Positions 14,890 to 21,915 of a stretch of DNA of 21,915 nucleotides are shown in pieces. Made by a program: the position numbers and the translations under genes. Origin of the DNA: Candidatus Saccharimonadota bacterium (GTDB taxonomy: Bacteria > Eremiobacterota > Xenobia > Xenobiales > Xenobiaceae); assembly GCA_004554425.1 (NCBI GenBank), contig SFMI01000016.1:1-21915 (forward strand), in the 5' to 3' direction. A model generated the notes under the pieces. It saw only the letters and a program-made list of their open reading frames with translations. It was not told the origin of the DNA and ran no database searches. Position 1 is the first letter of the stretch. Every line of letters starts with the position of its first letter.

Positions 14890-14901
14890 GAGATCTGCGG
14901 C

Positions 14902-17160
14902 TTGGATAATATGTTTCCTTGGTTACGTAAGAATATAATCACTTCTTCCATGCCATTTAGCTTGGAGGCTCAGGTCGATTTGGCTTACGACAGTTGTTCT
15001 ACTTACGATTTGCAAGACAAATATTTGTTTGGGCAATTCTCTGGAGCACCTGGAATCGAGGAAGCAAAAAATTATTCTTTGCACGATCAACCTGATAAGG
15101 CCGCGGAAGCGCTCTTCAATCACTTCCGCGACCGCAGTCGCCCTACGCTATTTTTGCGACATTCAGACACCAAGGAAGTTGCAAATGCGTTTAAATCCTC
15201 TCCTTCAGCTGTCAAAGAGCTCAGTGACTCGACGCAGCAAGCGATGAGGCATACTTTTTCTTCTTATCTTTCCAACCAACAAGAAACTTTCACTGGCAAC
15301 ATTGATTGGTTTTCCGATTTTTGCTCTAGAAGCTGGCCTAGAACTGCCGTTAAAGAGCTGAGAAAAGTTTTATCTCCGGATAATAAAGCCAATCTGAGCG
15401 AATCTCCCTTAGCCAAGTATCCTTCTTTGGATCGTACCTGGGAGCTAAATGAGCATTATCATTTTCTCACTTTGGCCCGCTCTTATTGGCTTAGCAAACA
15501 GGACAAATACGCTTCCGAGATTCTCATTCAAGCGACTGAATGGGGAGCCAGCAATCCTCTTTGGATAGGTGTAAACTGGCTAAATTTTGATACGGTAGCC
15601 ATCAGGCTGATGAACTGGATGATTGCCGTTGATATGTGTTTACACAGCTCTGCTTTTACGCCCCGTATTTTCGCGAAAATAATGGAAACGATGATCGTAC
15701 ACGGAGCAGCTTTGGCTTGGCACCTTCGCTACGATACAGTTTTATCGTTCCCTGCTGCAGCCTGTCTCTATGTATTCGCAAGCAATTTTCCTGAATTAAA
15801 ATTATCTAAGCGGTGGCGTTCAGTTGCAGAGTCTAAGCTTTTAGACCTTATTGAACGTGAGTTTGGAAGTAGCGGGTTACATTTAAGTGGATCTTTATGC
15901 GCTCATTGTGCGGCTTTAGAATGGATGCTATTGCCTGTATTGCAGCATGTAAGCAATCATACCCAAACTCCGCAATATTTATCAGAAGCGCTGCGCATTT
16001 CTCTTGAAGCTTTGCAAGCTATTAACGGCACCAATAAAGTAGCTCCTCATATAGGCACATTTTGTGCTCCAGGATTTATGGGAAGGCAATCCTCTATATC
16101 CGAGTATATTCAGACTTTATTATGTCTGGGTGCCATAGTTTTCGACCATGACGAATTCTTATGTGGCATAGAGCGTATGCCTGCGGAAGTGTCTTGGTGG
16201 GTAGCTCCTACTCCAGAGCTCACCGCCAAATTTGGTGCTGGTCGAGGAGATTATTTTCCTGAAGAGACAAGTTTTTATTTCGTTGCCAATGGTATAGGCA
16301 GTGTGCGTGATCATTGGGGAGCCAACAGTTCTCAGGCCATTATAAAAGGTTGTCCAACTGCCGATCTAACTAAAGGTTTTTATAAAGCTCCCAATTTACA
16401 CCAAGCTGTGCCCCAGCCACATTGTGATTTCTTATCAATATTTTTAACTATAGAAAATGAGCCATTCCTTATAGATGCTGGTTTTTCCACTATTTCTAGC
16501 AGCGCTTATCCTTATTTAAATAGCTTTTTTGCCCATTCCGCTCCCACACTTGCCGAGGAAGTTTCGCCTTTTAAAGTGGCCTATTTGGGAGATTTGAACG
16601 CTTCCGAACGCATAGATTTTCCTGACAATATAACTGAGATACATAAAGAGGGTTACGTTTTTTGCTCTCCTTTGTATAGGGAAAGAAAAGGAGGAGCGGA
16701 TGTACTCTTGTGGACAAGGCGTCAAGCTCATCTAACTAACGGTTTAGTTTTAAGTTTAAGACGTGAGCTTCTTTTTAAGCCTACAGAACAAAGATTGATA
16801 ATTCGCGATACCGTAGAAGGCGATTTTCAAGGGCAGACGGTAGGCTTTGAAAGCAGCTTACTCTTCGCTCCCCACCTCCGCTTAATAATGCGCGGCGATA
16901 TGGGGTGCAAAGTTTTAGGCGAAAAATTGGCTGCACGAGTTATGCCCTTCTTCCCTAAAGGTGCTCGCCATCTTCATGCCAAAGGAATTTCCAAACCCTC
17001 TCCCACTGGCTGGTATTACAATTATAAAATGCTACCTACAGATCAAATACGTTTTTTCAGCAAAATACAACAACCAGAAAAGATTTATTTTGTGATCGAC
17101 TGGACTGGTCACGAGCCTCAACGCTTTAAAAAAGCCGAATTAGATAAAATGTTTGATTAG
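14902..17160 (+). CDS. Heparinase II/III-family protein (polysaccharide lyase-like), possibly altered active site
   Basis: The 752-residue product fits the family of alginate lyases and heparinases: a helical toroid domain (about 130-400) with ELNEHYHFL (181-189), NPLWIGVNW (218-226) and AIRLMNWM (233-240), then a beta-sandwich with HCDFLSIFL (507-515), FLIDAGF (522-528) and FFAHSAP (542-548). Such enzymes cleave uronate-containing polysaccharides by beta-elimination; many homologues sit in polysaccharide biosynthesis clusters and trim or modify the product. In the block where family members often have a catalytic Tyr-His, this protein reads SLCAHCAALEW (331-341), Ala in place of Tyr, so activity may be changed. 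No signal peptide is visible. The TTG start is chosen because AGGAG (14888-14892), overlapping the previous stop, is nine bases upstream. It is coupled to the aminotransferase gene. Confidence 0.82.
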   Translation: MDNMFPWLRKNIITSSMPFSLEAQVDLAYDSCSTYDLQDKYLFGQFSGAPGIEEAKNYSLHDQPDKAAEALFNHFRDRSRPTLFLRHSDTKEVANAFKSSPSAVKELSDSTQQAMRHTFSSYLSNQQETFTGNIDWFSDFCSRSWPRTAVKELRKVLSPDNKANLSESPLAKYPSLDRTWELNEHYHFLTLARSYWLSKQDKYASEILIQATEWGASNPLWIGVNWLNFDTVAIRLMNWMIAVDMCLHSSAFTPRIFAKIMETMIVHGAALAWHLRYDTVLSFPAAACLYVFASNFPELKLSKRWRSVAESKLLDLIEREFGSSGLHLSGSLCAHCAALEWMLLPVLQHVSNHTQTPQYLSEALRISLEALQAINGTNKVAPHIGTFCAPGFMGRQSSISEYIQTLLCLGAIVFDHDEFLCGIERMPAEVSWWVAPTPELTAKFGAGRGDYFPEETSFYFVANGIGSVRDHWGANSSQAIIKGCPTADLTKGFYKAPNLHQAVPQPHCDFLSIFLTIENEPFLIDAGFSTISSSAYPYLNSFFAHSAPTLAEEVSPFKVAYLGDLNASERIDFPDNITEIHKEGYVFCSPLYRERKGGADVLLWTRRQAHLTNGLVLSLRRELLFKPTEQRLIIRDTVEGDFQGQTVGFESSLLFAPHLRLIMRGDMGCKVLGEKLAARVMPFFPKGARHLHAKGISKPSPTGWYYNYKMLPTDQIRFFSKIQQPEKIYFVIDWTGHEPQRFKKAELDKMFD

Positions 17161-17205
17161 TTGGTTGTATAGAAAATAACAAACAATTATTTTTATAAGT
17201 GAGCA

Positions 17206-17252
17206 AAAAAATAACGTTCTGCAAATGAAATATAGACAGAACGTTATTTTTT
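17206..17252. terminator. Bidirectional terminator between convergent genes
   Basis: AAAAAATAACGTTCTG (17206-17221) and CAGAACGTTATTTTTT (17237-17252) form a perfect 16-bp stem with a 15-base loop. The T run on the + strand ends the heparinase transcript and the A run gives a T run on the - strand for the 17267-18211 gene. Confidence 0.92.
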
Positions 17253-17266
17253 ATTTTAATAGCAAC

Positions 17267-18211
17267 TTATTTTACAGGCTGAAAAACTCTAAAGGAAGTG
17301 CCATATCCTTGAGTCATTTTGCGAATAACGTCAGAAGCTTCTCTACCATCGCCTAAAGAGATGCAAATATGGCCATGCTGCCTACTAGCACCGTTACCTC
17401 TATTCCAAACGACAACATAACCTGCAGGCAAATTGCGAAGATCTGATTCTGAAACACTAATTTCTTTGAAGTTACTATTGCGGGCTAATTGATCGGCAGC
17501 CATATAAGCACTGGCGCCACCAACTCCAGTAACTCCATGGCGCTCTAAAGCTTGGCGCACATATTTGAAGCACCAGCCGCCGCTACCTGTGGCATGAGAC
17601 TCTGCGTCAGCAGCTAAAGCCTTGCCCCAAGCGGTACCCTTAACGTCTTTGGCACTTACTTTTGAAACTGCGGAAGAACCAGCACTAGAAGAAGCGCCAG
17701 TAGCTCCAGAAGCAGCAGAAGAAGAGCCCATAACACTGGAAGTTAAAGAACTCATATCCATAGCTTTAGCTAAATCGCCGTATTGTGCAGAGGCCATATT
17801 ACAAATAGCGGTAATCTGGTCGTCACTCATACCAGGACAAAATTGCTTAAAATATGTTTTTAACATATTGGCAGCAGTGGACATTACCTGATTGTTGGCA
17901 GAAGAAGAACTGCTGCCCTTATATTGCTTGGCAATTTCACCAACCATGGAAGCAAAATCGGCACTGCCAGAAAGTCCCAAAGAGGCACTGCTGCCAGAAC
18001 TTCCAGAGGCCTGACCAGACAAGTAATCAGACAAAGAGCCAAGGTTGGCCAATCCATCAGTTCCTGCTGTAGCTAAAGAACTAAGAGAAGCGCTATCAAG
18101 AGCAGAAACAGCAGTACTATTAACGCCAGTGCTTGCACTATTGGAACTGGTTGGCAATCCCGCAACACCTTGCGCAGCCAAGAAATTCATGGTGATAGAT
18201 GGCAAAGACAT
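17267..18211 (-). CDS. Ser-rich protein with C-terminal CHAP/NlpC-like cysteine-hydrolase domain
   Basis: The 314-residue protein has three parts. Residues 1-105 are Ser/Ala/Gly-rich and of low complexity. Residues about 106-165 form a compact module (MLKTYFKQFCPGMSD, QITAIC) shared with the neighbour at 18391-19524. After a Ser/Ala linker comes a putative hydrolase domain with GGWCFKYVRQAL (C214 as nucleophile) and RQHGHICISLGDGRE (H281 or H279), the Cys-then-His order of CHAP and NlpC/P60 enzymes, which mostly cleave peptidoglycan peptides or cross-links. Homology is inferred from motifs. There is no classical signal peptide although the composition is that of an exported protein. ATG 18211 has GGAAGG six bases upstream. 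It has its own candidate promoter and a terminator on each side, so it is probably monocistronic. Confidence 0.75.
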   Translation of the reverse strand: MSLPSITMNFLAAQGVAGLPTSSNSASTGVNSTAVSALDSASLSSLATAGTDGLANLGSLSDYLSGQASGSSGSSASLGLSGSADFASMVGEIAKQYKGSSSSSANNQVMSTAANMLKTYFKQFCPGMSDDQITAICNMASAQYGDLAKAMDMSSLTSSVMGSSSAASGATGASSSAGSSAVSKVSAKDVKGTAWGKALAADAESHATGSGGWCFKYVRQALERHGVTGVGGASAYMAADQLARNSNFKEISVSESDLRNLPAGYVVVWNRGNGASRQHGHICISLGDGREASDVIRKMTQGYGTSFRVFQPVK

Positions 18212-18245
18212 AACGCACCTTCCAAACCTAAAAAGTAGTTTCTTA

Positions 18246-18274
18246 TGTATAACGACAGCTTGCCAAGGCGTCTA
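18246..18274 (-). promoter_or_regulatory. Candidate promoter for the 17267-18211 gene
   Basis: On the minus strand TAGACG (18274-18269) and TATACA (18251-18246) are 17 bases apart, each matching the consensus in four of six positions. It lies between the upstream terminator and the gene, 35 bases before the ATG. Confidence 0.35.
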
Positions 18275-18314
18275 GACTTTTCTTTATTATTTCTTTATTT
18301 GCATCTAATCTTAG

Positions 18315-18360
18315 TCAAAAGAAAACTCCCCCCGAGCTAAATTTATACTCGGAGGGAGTT
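18315..18360 (-). terminator. Rho-independent terminator of the 18391-19524 gene
   Basis: Read on the minus strand, AACTCCCTCCGAG (18360-18348) pairs with CTCGGGGGGAGTT (18336-18324), a 13-bp stem in which the one odd position is a U-G wobble, followed by TTCTTTTG. On the plus strand the same position is a C-A mismatch and no T run follows, so it works for the minus-strand gene. Confidence 0.85.
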
Positions 18361-18390
18361 GTTATTGCAAAGCTATATAGTGCTATTTAC

Positions 18391-19524
18391 TTATTTTTGA
18401 GCGGCGCAGTTGATATAGCCCATAACTTTGCTACTGCTCAAGCTGTAGCTTCTTCTGGCCACGGAGTCAGAAGAGTTACCTTCAATGGTATAAACCTTAC
18501 CGTTGGCGACTTTTTCTACGATACCAATGTGATCGGAAGTACCATCACCCTGCCAGTCGAAGAGGATCGCGTCACCAGCTTGAGGAGTGTAAGAACCGCG
18601 ACCAGCCCAAATATTTTCTTTTTTGGCCCAGTTTACGATAGTGGGACAATAGTTGACGTTGGAGCAAGAAGAAGTATCCAACACGCCATGGTCTTTGAGC
18701 ATATTCATTGCCCAAGCAGCGCACCAAGGGGTAGTCTGGCAATTGATACCACTCTTTTTGGTGATTTTGTTAATAGAAGCAGCATTGGACTGCTCAGTCA
18801 TACCAACCATAGCGCCAGCATCGGAAAGCAAACCGCTTACGCCCTTATTGGCGCCGTAGTTGCCATTGTTACCTACACTGCTAGCACTGCCAGAGCTGCT
18901 GGCACTGCCGGTAGAAGAAGAGCCCATAACGCTAGAAGTTAAGGAACTCATATCCATGGCCTTAGCCAAGTCACCATACTGAGAGGCAGCAAATTTGCAA
19001 ATAGCAGAAATTTGCTCATCGCTCATGCCAGGGCAGAACTGTTTGAAGTAAGTCTTCAGCATATTGGTAGCGCTAGTCATTACGTCGCTATTGGTGCTGG
19101 AGCTGGAAGAAGACTTGCTAGCAGAAGAAATGCTATCAATAATAGCCTGAGTAAAATCTGTAGAAGTAGAAAAACCAGCAGCAGAAGAAGCAGACATACC
19201 AGAAGCGGAAGTAATCTGGCTAATCTGATCAGTGACAGAAAGATTGGAAGAGGTCAGTTGCTGAATCTGGTCACTAAAAGAAGATGATATAGAATCGATA
19301 GAAGAAGAGCCAGAGGAAGCTTTAGCGGCTTGCGCGGCTTGCTGATTAAGCAATTCCATATTCTGCGCGGAGGCAGCCTTAAGAGCTTGCTGGGTAAGAA
19401 CTCCCATACCACCATTCTGGGCAAGCGTAGCCTGTTGTTGCATATTAGCATAGATGGCTTGAGCATTCTTGTAATCGTTAGCCGTCATCATAGCTATAGT
19501 AGAAGCAGTAGATAAAACACCCAT
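18391..19524 (-). CDS. Ser/Gln-rich protein with C-terminal CHAP-domain cysteine amidase
   Basis: The 377-residue protein starts with a Gln/Ala/Asn-rich region (1-70) and a Ser-rich region, then carries the module shared with the 17267-18211 product (about 148-204), a Ser/Gly linker and a CHAP domain. Catalytic candidates are C268 in TPWCAAWAMNML, H332 in SDHIGIVE and E348 or N350 in YTIEGNS; AGDAILFDW (316-324) is the typical CHAP strand. CHAP enzymes are usually peptidoglycan amidases or endopeptidases. Extra cysteines (C262, C287, C293, C373) might form disulfides outside the cytoplasm. No standard signal peptide is seen. The ATG at 19524 follows AGAGAGG by eight bases; the frame stays open 17 codons upstream but that extension (MCLENKDKSSF) has no ribosome site. 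A terminator follows at 18315-18360. Confidence 0.82.
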   Translation of the reverse strand: MGVLSTASTIAMMTANDYKNAQAIYANMQQQATLAQNGGMGVLTQQALKAASAQNMELLNQQAAQAAKASSGSSSIDSISSSFSDQIQQLTSSNLSVTDQISQITSASGMSASSAAGFSTSTDFTQAIIDSISSASKSSSSSSTNSDVMTSATNMLKTYFKQFCPGMSDEQISAICKFAASQYGDLAKAMDMSSLTSSVMGSSSTGSASSSGSASSVGNNGNYGANKGVSGLLSDAGAMVGMTEQSNAASINKITKKSGINCQTTPWCAAWAMNMLKDHGVLDTSSCSNVNYCPTIVNWAKKENIWAGRGSYTPQAGDAILFDWQGDGTSDHIGIVEKVANGKVYTIEGNSSDSVARRSYSLSSSKVMGYINCAAQK

Positions 19525-19532
19525 GAGAATTA

Positions 19533-19539
19533 CCTCTCT
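19533..19539 (-). promoter_or_regulatory. Ribosome binding site AGAGAGG deciding the start at 19524
   Basis: On the minus strand AGAGAGG ends eight bases before the ATG at 19524, favouring this start over the in-frame ATG at 19575. Confidence 0.6.
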
Positions 19540-19632
19540 TTTAAAACTAGACTTGTCCTTATTTTCAAGGCACAAGGCCTAAAAGTAAAGAGTTGCAGGC
19601 AAATTTTTTATAGAATATTTTTAATTAACTCA

Positions 19633-19692
19633 TCACAAAAAATACCCGCTCTGTACGCACTTCTAAGCAGCTCGCGTACTTTTGCGGGTATT
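19633..19692 (-). terminator. Two-stage terminator of the zinc-ribbon paralogue operon
   Basis: Read on the minus strand, AATACCCGC (19692-19684) pairs with GCGGGTATT (19649-19641) and is followed by a run of T. Inside, GTACGC (19679-19674) pairs with GCGTAC (19658-19653), extending the hairpin. It lies 27 bases after the stop of the 19720-20910 gene. Confidence 0.88.
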
Positions 19693-19719
19693 ATAGAAAA
19701 AGACAAACTTTAGGAAATT

Positions 19720-20910
19720 TTAACCAGCTATTTGACGTGTTTGTTCTACTCCCTCAATCATGCTTTCTAGCGTAGAATCGAGTTCCTCATCGCTAACTTC
19801 GCCACCATTTTGCATGTGTTCACATACATAATAGGCATTTTCTAATTTAGTGAGTCCTTCTTCCATAGCTTCGCGAGATAGAATCAAAGACTCACCTTCT
19901 GCTTCAGCGCCATTAAAAACACTTTCTGGCAAAGAGGCGTACCTATCTTTAAGCTCGCCTACAAATTTGCCATATTCATGCAATCCAGCTGAGAACTCGG
20001 CCCAAGCATCATTACCTTCGCGCAAAGAGCTTACGCTATCTAAAATTGTTTGCACGCATGTAGGTAACATGGGCAATAAACAATTATTCTCAGTCCCTAC
20101 TTCACTGACGATACGCTCAGGCAGCCTCGTTCCACAAGAAGGACAACGCTTATCCCATTCACTGACTTCACAACCACACTTAGGGCAATGCCAAACTTGT
20201 TGTGCAGCCAAAGCTTCTTGTTTAGCTTTAGCTTCTTTATATTTTTCTATCAGTACATCACCAGTCGCTTTTAAAGCTTCTAAGGCGGCAGGTAATTCTT
20301 CTACAGATTGACATTCGCAAACTCTAAATAAATTATCTAAAGCTTCGCAATAATCTTCTATATGCTCAGGCAAAGAGTTGCAAGCGACCAGCTTATCAAA
20401 AGATGGGCGCAAATAGTCGAGACGATTTTCCAACATTTCCCAACCACGACGTCCCTCAACCACGGCCTGACCAGCTTTAAGGACTCCATCAATGCTGTCA
20501 AATTCAGAAATCTTTGCCTTGGAATTTCTTAGTTCTTCGAGCTTGGCTAAGCTTTTTTCAGTTTCTTTCAACTGATTGACCAGAGCATTAACATCACGTA
20601 CAGCGCCTTCGACATCATCGTCTTTTAAATCACAAATGAGAGAAGAAAGCACACCACCGACACCTTCAATATCGGCATAAACTTGAGCGATATGTTCCAG
20701 TTCTTCTTCGTTGTAGTCATAGCCGCGCACACTGTACTTAAAAGCCAGTACAAAAGCAGACATAACAACATCGCATTGGTGTAATTCTTCACGAAGCTGG
20801 GAAAGAGGTTCTTTATTGACTATACAATGTTCCAAACCACTTACAAAAGTACGCAAATGGGGAATCAATTTGGGGAAAGAATCATCTAGCTTAGGCAGCT
20901 TATCTACCAT
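19720..20910 (-). CDS. Helical protein with central zinc ribbon, function unknown (paralogue 1)
   Basis: The 396-residue protein is mostly charged, Glu/Leu-rich helix and may form coiled coils. A central zinc ribbon has C242-x2-C245 and C256-x2-C259 (HCPKCG and CPSCGTRLPE), the form often seen in bacterial zinc-ribbon proteins. I do not recognise the overall family. It is paralogous to the next upstream gene: both have D-S-x-x-x-x-L-x-A-G about 100 residues before the ribbon, followed by W-E-x-L/x-R-L, LPE and LP-x-x-LE blocks, and the same CG-x-R-x-PE end of the ribbon. No signal peptide or membrane segment is visible, so it is probably cytoplasmic. ATG 20910 is preceded by GGAGG four bases upstream. 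The upstream ATG at 20940 has no such site. It lies 45 bases after its paralogue and ends at a terminator. Confidence 0.8.
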   Translation of the reverse strand: MVDKLPKLDDSFPKLIPHLRTFVSGLEHCIVNKEPLSQLREELHQCDVVMSAFVLAFKYSVRGYDYNEEELEHIAQVYADIEGVGGVLSSLICDLKDDDVEGAVRDVNALVNQLKETEKSLAKLEELRNSKAKISEFDSIDGVLKAGQAVVEGRRGWEMLENRLDYLRPSFDKLVACNSLPEHIEDYCEALDNLFRVCECQSVEELPAALEALKATGDVLIEKYKEAKAKQEALAAQQVWHCPKCGCEVSEWDKRCPSCGTRLPERIVSEVGTENNCLLPMLPTCVQTILDSVSSLREGNDAWAEFSAGLHEYGKFVGELKDRYASLPESVFNGAEAEGESLILSREAMEEGLTKLENAYYVCEHMQNGGEVSDEELDSTLESMIEGVEQTRQIAG

Positions 20911-20914
20911 GGTA

Positions 20915-20919
20915 CCTCC
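20915..20919 (-). promoter_or_regulatory. Ribosome binding site GGAGG deciding the start at 20910
   Basis: GGAGG on the minus strand is four bases from the ATG at 20910 and lies downstream of the alternative ATG at 20940, so it can serve only the shorter protein. Confidence 0.7.
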
Positions 20920-20955
20920 AATGAGCTGTGTCATGTGCACGCAAAAGAGAACTGA

Positions 20956-21915
20956 TTACTTTTTAGAATTGCGATATTTTTGAGCCAAACCGCCCATGCC
21001 ACGCATTTCTTTGACCGCTTTAACCATAACTTCCAAAGCACATTGCAAATGGAACCTGTCGACAGGTGGTTCAAACTCCTCCAAAAGCTCAACGGCTTTA
21101 GAGAGATTTTCTATGCAAGTATTAGCTAAATCTATGATGCCATCAATATTTTCGCGTTCTTCCGGAGTGGTCTTAATTTTAGAAGAAGCCATTTTATTGA
21201 TACGCGAATTGGCATCGGCTACACGTCTACGCAATTCTCCCACAACACGTTTGAAAGGACGAATCATCTTGGCATTATTGGGAAGTTCTTGAGCGATATC
21301 CATAATACGCTGTACATATTCTGGCATGCCTTCATAAGCCGCTTCGCCTTTTTCAGAATCTTTGTCGGCTGTAGAATCTCGCTCAAATTCTTCTGGCATC
21401 CTGGCGCCGCAAGAGAAGCACTTCTTACTACCCTCGATCATAGGCTTACCACAATAGGGGCACAAAACTACAGAGGAAGTATCGGTGTCTATTTGACTAT
21501 CTTGGAAGTTGACCAGATCTTCGCCGCTGGATTTTACTTCTTCCAGAACTTTTGGCAAAGCTTCTAAATTTCGCTCGTTAAGTACCTCAACGAGGCGCTC
21601 CAACGCTCTGTCGTGGCGAATTAGTTCTTCCGGCAGTCCAGTACCAGAGACGATCTCATTCCACTGAGGAATAAGAGCTTCCAAACGGGCACTCAGAGCT
21701 TCCCATTCGGCTCCGTTAGTTTCTAAGACAAAATTGCCCGCTCGCAGTAAACTGTCCACCACCGGCACTTCGGAATAAATATGGCTATCGCCAACAGCGG
21801 CTTTCAAGTCCATATTTAATTCTTCCAAATCTTTTAAGTGATCGTAAATATTGGCCACACAAGAAACGGCCGCAGCTGTAGCATCCATACTCAGAGCTGT
21901 TTCTAATTTGGCCAT
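20956..21915 (-). CDS. Helical protein with central zinc ribbon (paralogue 2), probably truncated by the window edge
   Basis: The visible 319 residues are Glu/Leu-rich helix around a zinc ribbon, C152-x2-C155 and C166-x2-C169 (LCPYCG and CFSCGARMPE). The ATG is the very last codon of the window, so the true start cannot be judged. Hand alignment with the 396-residue paralogue places residue 10 or so of this piece near residue 100 of the other, so about 90 N-terminal residues may lie outside the window and the edge ATG may be an internal Met. The C-terminus (KEMRGMGGLAQKYRNSKK) is basic, unlike the paralogue. Function is unknown. It precedes paralogue 1 by 45 bases and is probably in the same operon. 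Confidence 0.75.
   Translation of the reverse strand: MAKLETALSMDATAAAVSCVANIYDHLKDLEELNMDLKAAVGDSHIYSEVPVVDSLLRAGNFVLETNGAEWEALSARLEALIPQWNEIVSGTGLPEELIRHDRALERLVEVLNERNLEALPKVLEEVKSSGEDLVNFQDSQIDTDTSSVVLCPYCGKPMIEGSKKCFSCGARMPEEFERDSTADKDSEKGEAAYEGMPEYVQRIMDIAQELPNNAKMIRPFKRVVGELRRRVADANSRINKMASSKIKTTPEERENIDGIIDLANTCIENLSKAVELLEEFEPPVDRFHLQCALEVMVKAVKEMRGMGGLAQKYRNSKK

Noticed and set aside
17622..19515. Several plus-strand open frames opposite the Ser-rich hydrolase genes
   Set aside because: They are shadows of Ser/Ala-rich coding sequence. The minus-strand genes have ribosome sites, catalytic motifs and terminators.
1..21915. tRNA, rRNA, insertion sequence or phage integration site
   Set aside because: Reading both strands I found no cloverleaf with a CCA-adjacent acceptor stem, no rRNA-like segments, no transposase or integrase motifs and no flanking direct repeats. 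A dedicated tRNA scan would settle the first point.

Overview
The window is bacterial DNA: densely packed genes, Shine-Dalgarno sites, frequent GTG and TTG starts, 4-nt coupled overlaps and intrinsic terminators. No rRNA, tRNA, transposase, integrase or CRISPR array is visible, and nothing places the organism securely. A CxxC-x17-CxxC zinc-ribbon protein, a DUF2760/Hsp70 pair, several B12-type radical SAM enzymes and Ser-rich leaderless cysteine-peptidase-like proteins suggest a poorly characterised, deep-branching lineage; anything narrower would be a guess.

Region A (1-9028, + strand) looks like one biosynthetic block. The tail of an unidentified gene (1-113) is coupled to a FAD-dependent, UDP-galactopyranose-mutase/protoporphyrinogen-oxidase-like protein (110-1489). 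A promoter (1561-1590) then precedes a DegT-family PLP aminotransferase with a repetitive Ala/Pro tail (1674-3581). Four radical SAM enzymes follow in alternating types: SPASM-like (3609-4637), B12-binding type (4702-6159), SPASM-like (6156-7331) and B12-binding type (7325-9028). The set suggests radical modification of an aminated sugar, lipid or peptide product; the product is unknown.

Region B (9029-13436, + strand) is more housekeeping-like. A consensus promoter (9267-9295) drives a roughly 230-nt structured leader and a double zinc-ribbon protein (9531-9836) ended by a strong terminator (9904-9939). Next come a Sua5/TsaC-type threonylcarbamoyl-AMP synthase for tRNA t6A (9995-10945), a DUF2760 protein (11056-11580) and an Hsp70-family ATPase (11628-13436).

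Region C (13437-17160, + strand) holds a 352-nt non-coding stretch with a long inverted repeat, a second DegT/WecE-type sugar aminotransferase (13789-14889) and a coupled heparinase II/III-like protein (14902-17160). This pair points to amino-sugar polysaccharide metabolism. A 16-bp-stem bidirectional terminator (17206-17252) separates it from the convergent genes.

Region D (17267-21915, - strand) has two Ser-rich proteins with C-terminal CHAP/NlpC-like cysteine-hydrolase domains (17267-18211, 18391-19524). They share a roughly 60-residue module of unknown function that is conserved at protein level while its codons have diverged. Two paralogous helical proteins with a central zinc ribbon follow (19720-20910 and 20956-21915); the second probably runs off the window edge.
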